Assembly: GCA_026001225.1 (NCBI GenBank)
Contig: BNZQ01000034.1
Coordinates: forward strand, 1-20,537
Reading direction: 5' to 3'
Source of the DNA: Clostridia bacterium
GTDB lineage: Bacteria; Bacillota; Clostridia; Christensenellales; DUVY01
Length of the DNA: 20,537 nucleotides
Within the stretch, counting starts at the first letter, position 1. Each line of letters starts with the position of its first letter. This document shows positions 1-4,576 of this stretch, piece after piece. The position numbers were made by a program, and so were the translations under genes. The notes below the pieces were generated by a model that did no database searches, was not told the DNA's origin, and saw nothing but the letters and a program-made list of their open reading frames with translations.

Positions 1-73
1 CGTCAATTCGGCCTGCAATTTTAAAGCGGCGGTTTCGCTCTTATAATAGTTGACGATCACGGTATAGCCCGCG
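1..73 (-). repeat. Inverted 73-bp copy of the internal part of the SDR gene (1055-1127)
   Basis: Bases 1-73 are identical, 73 of 73, to the reverse complement of 1055-1127, which encodes about residues 27-51 of the SDR reductase. The match stops at base 74, where galU coding sequence begins. The last bases before the join (cccgcg, 68-73) would also suit galU, because they would encode Pro-Ala before Leu-Gln-Tyr-Ile, so the join lies in a few bases of shared sequence. There is an in-frame TAG at 65-67. An exact inverted copy 1 kb away, at the edge of the window and with microhomology, is typical of an amplification or assembly chimera. A real small rearrangement cannot be excluded. Confidence 0.95.
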
Positions 74-835
74 TTGCAGTATATCGTCGCGGAGGCGGAG
101 CGTTCCGGCATTCAAAAATTGGGCGTTCTGATCAACGACGATAAGGACGCGATCCGCCGTTACTTTGCGCCGAACTTGAAGTTGGAAACCGCGTTGGAAA
201 AGGCGGGCAAAACGGATTTTTTGCGGGCGGTGCGCGCAATCTCCAAAATCGATATCGAATTCCTGCTTCAAAAAGAACCGCTCGGGAGCGGCCACGCCGT
301 CCTGTGCTGCCGGAACTTTATCGGCAAAGACGATTTCGCGCTGCTGAACGGCGACGACGTAGTATATAACGCCGACGGGGAAACGCCCGCGACGCGGCAG
401 CTGACGGAATGCTTTGAAAACTACCGCCGTACGGTCGTCGGCGTGCAGGCCGTGCCGCGCGATCAAATCGGCAAGTACGGCGTCGTGCGGATCGTCACGT
501 CCGAAGGCCGCGCCCACATGATAGATAAAATCATCGAGAAGCCCAAGGAGCACGAGATTTGCAGCGAGCTTGCGTCGCTCGGGCGTTACGCGTTCCGCAA
601 CGATATTTTAGAGGTGTTGCGGGACTTAAAGCCCGCGCAGAACGGCGAAATCCAATTGACCGACGCGATCAACATACAGGCCGAACAGGACAAGGCCGCG
701 GCGTTCGAATTTACGGGTCGCCGCTACGATTTGGGCAGCAAGGCGGGGTATATCGAGGCCAATGTGGAGTACGCGTTGCGCGACGCGGAGATCGGCGGAA
801 GCGTCGCGGCGTTTATCAAAAGGAAGAGGGAATAG
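74..835 (+). CDS. galU: UTP-glucose-1-phosphate uridylyltransferase, 5'-truncated
   Basis: This enzyme makes UDP-glucose from UTP and glucose-1-phosphate for cell-envelope polysaccharides and glycolipids. The visible 253 residues match the GalU nucleotidyltransferase fold from the LQYIVAEA helix onward. They include the KEPLGSGHAV segment, the GDDVVYN metal and sugar-nucleotide motif and the IIEKP segment, and end in YDLGSKAGYIEANVEYAL, the usual GalU C-terminus. About 35-40 N-terminal residues are missing, including the glycine-rich GxGTRxxPxT nucleotide loop, because the sequence switches at base 74 to an inverted piece of the neighbouring gene. The TTG at 74 is therefore not a real start. 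The break is more likely an artefact of the window edge than a pseudogene. The identification is secure; the true 5' end is not in the window. Confidence 0.93.
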   Translation: MQYIVAEAERSGIQKLGVLINDDKDAIRRYFAPNLKLETALEKAGKTDFLRAVRAISKIDIEFLLQKEPLGSGHAVLCCRNFIGKDDFALLNGDDVVYNADGETPATRQLTECFENYRRTVVGVQAVPRDQIGKYGVVRIVTSEGRAHMIDKIIEKPKEHEICSELASLGRYAFRNDILEVLRDLKPAQNGEIQLTDAINIQAEQDKAAAFEFTGRRYDLGSKAGYIEANVEYALRDAEIGGSVAAFIKRKRE

Positions 836-957
836 TAAAATGGAAGATGGTCGGATAAGTTCAAAATGATTTGCGCTTGTGCAATGCGGTGTATCATTCC
901 CGCTTCTCTCTTCCGTTTTAAATAGGCTTATCATTCCCTCTTCCATCTTCCATCTTC
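822..957. repeat. Low-complexity repeats between galU and the SDR gene
   Basis: The gap repeats a purine/pyrimidine-rich text in both orientations. GGAAGAGGGAAT (822-833, end of galU) is the perfect inverse of 933-944, and TGGAAGATGG (841-850) is the perfect inverse of 943-952. TATCATTCCC occurs at 892-901 and again at 930-939. CCATCTT is repeated twice in tandem from 943. The two inverted pairs cross rather than nest, so a simple hairpin is not indicated. No promoter or terminator could be recognised here. Confidence 0.6.
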
Positions 958-974
958 CCTCTAAAAAGGAGCTT

Positions 975-1721
975 ATGGATAATGCTCAAAAGACCGTGGT
1001 TATAACCGGCGCGGGTCGCGGAATCGGCACGGAAATCGCGCGGGTCTTTGCCCGCGCGGGCTATACCGTGATCGTCAACTATTATAAGAGCGAAACCGCC
1101 GCTTTAAAATTGCAGGCCGAATTGACGGCGGCGGGCGGGAACGCGCATGCGTTTCAATGCGACGTTTCGGATTGCGCCGCCGTGTCCGGCATGGCGGCGC
1201 GGATTCATAAAACCTTCGGCGGCGCGGACGTGCTGATCAACAACGCGGGCGTGTCCGCTTGGGGTTTGTTCACCGATACGGCGGCGGAGGAGCGGCGGCG
1301 CGTTTTGGATGTCAATCTGCACGGCGTATTCAACGTTACGCACGCGTTTTTGCCGCGCATGATCGAGCGGAAAGAGGGCTGCATTATCAACATATCCTCG
1401 ATTTGGGGCGTTTCGGGCGCGTCGTGCGAAGCGGTTTACAGCGCGTCCAAGGCGGCGGTGGTCGGCTTTACAAAGGCCCTCGCCCGCGAGGTCGGGCCGT
1501 CCGGCGTGCGCGTCAACTGCATCGCGCCGGGCCTCATTGACGCGCCGGAAACGGACGGCATGAACGCCCGCTTTACGCGGGAGGAACTCGCCGGTTTTGC
1601 GGCCCAAACCGCGCTCGGCAGGGCGGGCAAGCCATCCGATCCCGCCGCCGCCGCGCTGTATTTGGCGGGCGCGGCGTATGTCACGGGGCAAACGATTGTC
1701 GTGGACGGGGGATATCTGTAA
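975..1721 (+). CDS. SDR-family oxidoreductase, FabG-like (3-oxoacyl-ACP reductase type)
   Basis: A 248-residue classical short-chain dehydrogenase/reductase, the usual length for FabG. The cofactor loop TGAGRGIG is at residues 11-18, NNAG at 89-92, and the catalytic set is N114, S142, Y155 and K159 (YSASK). The C-terminus GQTIVVDGGYL is typical of FabG. The start ATG at 975 is chosen because AAGGAG lies just upstream (966-971), although the spacing is short (about 3 nt); an upstream in-frame extension to 879 runs through low-complexity DNA and is not credible. There is no acp, fabD or fabF nearby, so a role in fatty-acid elongation is not supported by context; a sugar or other ketone reductase is equally possible. 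Residues 27-51 are the part duplicated in inverse at 1-73. Confidence 0.9.
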   Translation: MDNAQKTVVITGAGRGIGTEIARVFARAGYTVIVNYYKSETAALKLQAELTAAGGNAHAFQCDVSDCAAVSGMAARIHKTFGGADVLINNAGVSAWGLFTDTAAEERRRVLDVNLHGVFNVTHAFLPRMIERKEGCIINISSIWGVSGASCEAVYSASKAAVVGFTKALAREVGPSGVRVNCIAPGLIDAPETDGMNARFTREELAGFAAQTALGRAGKPSDPAAAALYLAGAAYVTGQTIVVDGGYL

Positions 1722-1781
1722 CTTACTTTCTTTTTACTTTGTGCAATCTGTTAAAAAATTCCCCACGCTCCTCTCATGCCG

Positions 1782-1807
1782 CGATTTTTTGACTGCGTAA
1801 AAAATCG
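1782..1807. other. AT-rich hairpin downstream of the SDR gene
   Basis: CGATTTTTT (1782-1790) and AAAAAATCG (1799-1807) form a perfect 9-bp stem with an 8-nt loop, about 60 nt after the SDR stop. The U-run is inside the stem rather than after a GC stem, so this is at best an atypical terminator. Confidence 0.35.
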
Positions 1808-1843
1808 GTCGGACTTACATAAGGTTTTATTTATACTTTCGCG

Positions 1844-1900
1844 CCGTCTTTTCATTTAGAGGGACCCTACGGTAGACGAATCGCGGCGGCGAAAAGACGG
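1844..1900. other. 57-nt inverted repeat with central CTACGGTAG dyad
   Basis: CCGTCTTTTC (1844-1853) is the perfect inverse of GAAAAGACGG (1891-1900). The loop contains a second dyad, CTACGGTAG (1867-1875). There is no following T-tract. It lies between the ends of the SDR gene (+) and the Xre repressor (-), so it could terminate or insulate either, or be a relic of a repeat element. No riboswitch class was recognised. Confidence 0.4.
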
Positions 1901-1931
1901 GTGGGGCGGCTTGTTTAAATCCCTAATCGAA

Positions 1932-2132
1932 TCAATCCGACAATCCCAATAGATAATCCGCCGAAATATTGTAGATTTTGCACAGTTTGCGAATCGCACT
2001 CAAATTCGGTTCAGCCAATCCTTGTTCCCAACTTGCGTATCCCGTAACGGACATGACGAGCAAATCGGCGACTTGCTGTTGTGTCATTCCTTTTTCTTTT
2101 CTTAAATTTACTAACGTGTTCTGAATATCCAT
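1932..2132 (-). CDS. Small Xre/Cro-C1 family transcriptional regulator
   Basis: A 66-residue protein that is essentially one HTH_3 domain. Its helix-turn-helix is about residues 17-39 (TQQQVADLLVMSVTGYASWE) and it ends in the typical Xre tail ISADYLLGLSD. ATG at 2132 is chosen: a reading frame extends upstream to a TTG at 2171, but that stretch is the operator DNA. No Shine-Dalgarno precedes the ATG. Instead a perfect TATAAT (2144-2139 on the minus strand) ends 6 nt before it, so the message is predicted to be leaderless. The gene is divergent from the DUF6809-like gene and shares with it a set of dyad operators, so it most likely represses itself and that neighbour. The size and layout resemble repressors of phages and small mobile modules, but no other phage genes are present. 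Confidence 0.9.
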   Translation of the reverse strand: MDIQNTLVNLRKEKGMTQQQVADLLVMSVTGYASWEQGLAEPNLSAIRKLCKIYNISADYLLGLSD

Positions 2133-2138
2133 GTAAAC

Positions 2139-2213
2139 ATTATACACGCAACTACTAAAAATTAGTTGCAACTACTAAAAATTAGTAGTATACTATATAT
2201 ACTAAATTTTAGT
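2139..2213. promoter_or_regulatory. Divergent promoter region with three dyad operators
   Basis: Three 13-bp dyads occur: ACTAAAAATTAGT at 2154-2166, the same again at 2174-2186 (20 bp apart, two helical turns), and the variant ACTAAATTTTAGT at 2201-2213. A further dyad, TAGTATA-5-TATACTA, spans 2186-2204. The plus-strand promoter is TTGCAA (2166-2171), a 17-bp spacer and TATACT (2189-2194); the second operator fills the spacer and the third covers the expected start point. On the minus strand TATAAT (2144-2139) serves the repressor. Binding of the Xre protein to these sites is inference from position and symmetry. Confidence 0.8.
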
Positions 2214-2229
2214 ATGTTGGAGAAAAAAC

Positions 2230-2514
2230 ATGAAAAAACAATCGGCTATACGGCAAATGTTTAACGGCGAGTGGGGGCGAGAGGATTTAAGCAAGGGTAC
2301 CGACGAATATTGGAAATTACACGAGGAAGTTACAAAATACGACGGGGAAATTCGGAAAAAACTGAATGATTCGCCCAAACTTTTGGTTTTGTATGAAAAA
2401 GTCGGCGACGCGACGGACGCGATGTGTGCCGAGGAAAACGCGGCGCATTACGTCGAAGGGTTTAAGTTCGGACTTTCGATTGGTTTGGAAATCGGCGAAT
2501 CGACAGAAACATAA
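2230..2514 (+). CDS. DUF6809-like small acidic protein of unknown function
   Basis: A 94-residue acidic, helical protein. The layout, with a short basic start, a heptad-like middle (residues about 26-70) and a C-terminal FKFGLSIGLEIGE segment, resembles the DUF6809 proteins often found as single small genes in Firmicutes; this assignment is from memory of the pattern, not a search. GGAG (2219-2222) sits 7 nt before the ATG and a strong promoter (TTGCAA, 17 bp, TATACT) overlaps the operators of the divergent Xre regulator, so expression is probably repressed by that protein. The stop codon is only 37 nt before spoIIGA, so read-through into the sporulation gene is possible. No catalytic motif, signal peptide or membrane segment is visible. 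Function unknown. Confidence 0.75.
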   Translation: MKKQSAIRQMFNGEWGREDLSKGTDEYWKLHEEVTKYDGEIRKKLNDSPKLLVLYEKVGDATDAMCAEENAAHYVEGFKFGLSIGLEIGESTET

Positions 2515-2551
2515 ACTCTTTTTAAAAATATCTTGTTATCCTAAATACGCG

Positions 2552-3400
2552 ATGACCGTATATATCGAATATTTTCTCGCCTATAATCTGTCGCTCGATC
2601 TTTTGATCTCGGTGTTCACGCTGCGGATTTTGAGGTTGGCCGCAAAGCCTTGGCGCGTCCTGCTTGCGGCGGCGGCGGGCACGGCGGCGGCCGCGCTGTA
2701 CCCGTTTTTGCGCGTTCCCGCCGTCCCCATGCTCCTGATTAAATGCGGCGCGGCGGGGGCGGCGGTCTTTTTGCTGTACGCCTTTAAAAGCGTCCGGAAA
2801 TATTTCGCGGCCTATGTCGCCTTTATTTTTGTCACCTTTTTGTTCGGCGGCGCGGCCTACGCCTTTTTGAATCTGCCCTTCGATATATTCGGGAACCTCC
2901 GTCCCGACGGTAAAGACGCCGCGATCGCCGCCGCCTGCGCCGCCGCGTTCGTCGGCTACTTTTTGATCAGCTTCGTCAAACGCCTGCATAAAACGCGGGA
3001 CACGGCGGGATTCATGAGGAAAATCAGCGTTTTTATCGACGGCAAGCGGGCGGATTTAAACGCGTTTCTCGACACGGGCAATCAGTTGTACGATCCCGTT
3101 TCCGGTTTGCCCGTCGTTTTAATCGAGCGCGCCGCGTTTTGTCAATTATTCGGTTCCGATCGCAAAACGAACCGCGATTCTCCGTTCTCGGCTTTCGGTT
3201 TCCGGCTGCCGAAAGGCCGCTCTATCGACCTGTCCACCGCCGCCGGACGGGGAAAAATCTTTATTTTCAAACCGGATAAAATCCTGATATATTCGGACAA
3301 GGGCGCGAATACAATAGTCGATGTGACGGTCGGCTTGTACGAGGGAACGCTGTCGAAAACGGGGGAGTACGCGGGCCTGCTGCATCCCGCCTTGTTTTAA
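2552..3400 (+). CDS. spoIIGA: Sporulation sigma-E factor-processing peptidase SpoIIGA
   Basis: This is the membrane-bound aspartic protease that cleaves pro-SigE at the asymmetric sporulation septum, switching on the mother-cell programme. The 282-residue protein (309 in B. subtilis) has five hydrophobic segments at about residues 5-28, 35-53, 58-77, 84-108 and 123-142. A cytoplasmic protease domain follows, with the catalytic motif DTGN (D174) in the context NAFLDTGNQLYDP. The start at 2552 gives the usual N-terminus MTVYIEYF; the upstream in-frame extension overlaps the DUF6809-like gene in another frame and is rejected. No clear Shine-Dalgarno precedes this ATG. sigE, its partner, lies downstream in the same direction, but 450 bp away instead of adjacent. 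The stop codon is embedded in a 13-bp inverted repeat arm (3394-3406 with 3460-3472). Confidence 0.93.
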   Translation: MTVYIEYFLAYNLSLDLLISVFTLRILRLAAKPWRVLLAAAAGTAAAALYPFLRVPAVPMLLIKCGAAGAAVFLLYAFKSVRKYFAAYVAFIFVTFLFGGAAYAFLNLPFDIFGNLRPDGKDAAIAAACAAAFVGYFLISFVKRLHKTRDTAGFMRKISVFIDGKRADLNAFLDTGNQLYDPVSGLPVVLIERAAFCQLFGSDRKTNRDSPFSAFGFRLPKGRSIDLSTAAGRGKIFIFKPDKILIYSDKGANTIVDVTVGLYEGTLSKTGEYAGLLHPALF

Positions 3401-3466
3401 CGGCAAAACGACGCCGCGATACTGTGTCACACGTCGAATTTCTCGTCTCGCTCGTATCCTTGCCGT
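3401..3466 (+). repeat. 3'-end element, copy 1 (after spoIIGA)
   Basis: The element begins with CGGCA directly after the spoIIGA stop, contains the 16-nt core CGCGATACTGTGTCAC (3415-3430), then a segment with GCTCGTATC, and ends in TGCCG (3461-3465). A second copy, in the opposite orientation, follows lexA (14420-14473). Here the outer ends extend to a perfect 13-bp inverted repeat, GTTTTAACGGCAA (3394-3406) with 3460-3472. The position at a 3' end suggests a transcript-end structure or a small dispersed repeat. Confidence 0.6.
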
Positions 3467-3553
3467 TAAAACGCCCGCCGTATTCACGGTCAAAATCGTC
3501 GATAACGGAATAAACAATAACGATTAAAATTAGAAAATCCATACAAGTCCGGC

Positions 3554-3578
3554 CGAATTTTTATGTAGTAAAAATTCG
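3554..3578. other. 9-bp stem hairpin
   Basis: CGAATTTTT (3554-3562) and AAAAATTCG (3570-3578) form a perfect stem with a 7-nt loop, immediately before the large hairpin element. It is not followed by a T-tract, so a terminator role is uncertain. The rest of 3473-3553 shows no gene and no convincing promoter. Confidence 0.45.
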
Positions 3579-3581
3579 CGG

Positions 3582-3756
3582 GCGGTGTTGCATAACTTAT
3601 GATCGAGAAATTTCGAGTGGATTTTTGAGAATGAAATTGTGTAAAAGCGCAGGCCGTAGCAACGCTACGATCGAGCATTTTACACAATTTCAGGCCAAAA
3701 GGACACCAAAATTTCCGATAGGCAATGTATTGCCGTCATGAGTTGTGCAACACCGC
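3582..3756. repeat. MITE-like hairpin element, copy 1 (between spoIIGA and sigE)
   Basis: The 21-nt ends GCGGTGTTGCATAACTTATG+A (3582-3602) and 3736-3756 are inverse to each other with two differences, both of which remain G·U pairs in RNA. Inside is a perfect 15-bp inverted pair (3632-3646 with 3678-3692), and at the tip a 6-bp hairpin CGTAGC-AAC-GCTACG (3655-3669). The intermediate arms (3603-3631 and 3693-3735) pair imperfectly, and the right arm carries a side hairpin GGCAATGTATTGCC (3721-3734). The tip and adjoining arm resemble the element at 18478-18634. There is no ORF inside and no clear target-site duplication. Confidence 0.75.
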
Positions 3757-3762
3757 ATGGTC

Positions 3763-3832
3763 GGAAGGAGCGCGAAGCGAGCGATTAAGCGAGGAATCCG
3801 CAGGATTTCGAGCAGGAGCGAAGCGGAGCGTA
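3763..3832. repeat. GCGAAGCG low-complexity tract before sigE
   Basis: GCGAAGCG occurs at 3772-3779 and 3818-3825, with related AGCGAGCG and GGAGCG units between, around a small hairpin AATCC-GCA-GGATT. It separates the large hairpin element from the sigE ribosome-binding site. The reading frame of sigE stays open across it, but the composition looks non-coding. Confidence 0.5.
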
Positions 3833-3850
3833 AAAAAGGAAACGGCCGCT

Positions 3851-4567
3851 ATGAAACTGCTTCGCTTGCTTAAATTCATTCTCGGTAAACTTTTCAAATC
3901 CGAATTGTTTTCGGACAACGCGCTGTATTATCTGTCGGGCGCGGAGGCTTTGCCTATGCCGTTGAACGCCGAGGAGGAGGAGGTTGCGCTGACCAAGCTG
4001 TCTGACGGCGACGAGACCGTGAAAGCCTGCCTGATCGAGCGCAATCTGCGCCTCGTCATTTACATAGCGCGCAAGTTTGAAAATACCGGCGTGGACACCG
4101 AGGATTTGATCAGCGTGGGCACGATCGGCCTGATCAAGGCGGTCAATTCCTTCGATGTCGAAAAGAAAATCAAGCTCGCGACCTACGCCTCTCGCTGTAT
4201 CGAAAACGAAATCTTAATGTACCTGCGCCGCATTATCCGCATAAAAACCGAAATGTCCTTCGACGAGCCGCTCAATATCGATTGGGAGGGAAACGAGCTG
4301 CTGCTCTCCGATATTTTGGGGACGGAGACCGATCTTGTGTACAAGAATATCGAAACGTCCGTCGAAAAGGAATTGCTGTGGGAGGCCCTGAAAAAGCTGA
4401 ACGAGCGCGAACGGGAGATCATGGAATTGCGCTTTGGCCTAAAGGGCGCGGACGAAAAGACGCAAAAGGAAGTCGCGGATATTTTGGGGATTTCCCAAAG
4501 CTATATTTCAAGATTGGAAAAAAAGATCATCGGACGATTGAAAAAAGAGATCGTCAAATTATCGTAA
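3851..4567 (+). CDS. sigE: RNA polymerase sporulation sigma factor SigE (pro-SigE)
   Basis: This is the mother-cell-specific sigma factor of early sporulation, made as an inactive membrane-associated precursor and cut by SpoIIGA. At 238 residues it matches the family length (239 in B. subtilis). Residues 1-26 form an amphipathic pro-sequence; by alignment with B. subtilis the cut would fall between Y26 and Y27 in [12 protein letters not shown]. Region 2 contains [16 protein letters not shown] and [15 protein letters not shown], the segment [19 protein letters not shown] is nearly invariant, and region 4 ends in [13 protein letters not shown]. The start at 3851 gives exactly the pro-SigE N-terminus and has AAGGAAA upstream (about 3837-3843). 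The gene is split from spoIIGA by 450 bp of repeat-rich DNA and its 3' end is 9 bp from that of the convergent penicillin-binding protein gene. Confidence 0.96.
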   Translation: MKLLRLLKFILGKLFKSELFSDNALYYLSGAEALPMPLNAEEEEVALTKLSDGDETVKACLIERNLRLVIYIARKFENTGVDTEDLISVGTIGLIKAVNSFDVEKKIKLATYASRCIENEILMYLRRIIRIKTEMSFDEPLNIDWEGNELLLSDILGTETDLVYKNIETSVEKELLWEALKKLNEREREIMELRFGLKGADEKTQKEVADILGISQSYISRLEKKIIGRLKKEIVKLS

Positions 4568-4576
4568 TAACCGGTA

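Noticed and set aside
626-946. Minus-strand frame over the galU 3' end and gap
   Set aside because: It runs antisense to the conserved GalU C-terminus and through low-complexity DNA, and has no family features.
1840-1925. T-box or other riboswitch leader
   Set aside because: GGGTGGGG at about 1900 recalls a T-box end, but the conserved T-box sequence, the antiterminator and a downstream amino-acid gene are all missing.
2522-2989. Minus-strand frame opposite spoIIGA
   Set aside because: It is Gly/Arg/Gln-rich shadow sequence of the Ala-rich membrane segments of SpoIIGA.
3351-3357. Spo0A box TGTCGAA near the end of spoIIGA
   Set aside because: One 7-mer inside coding DNA without an adjacent promoter is expected by chance; another near-match (ATCGACA at 2499) has a mismatch and no promoter either.
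3725-3850. N-terminal extension of sigE through the upstream tract
   Set aside because: The frame is open only because of the GCGAAGCG low-complexity tract and the hairpin arm; ATG at 3851 gives the exact pro-SigE N-terminus with a ribosome-binding site.
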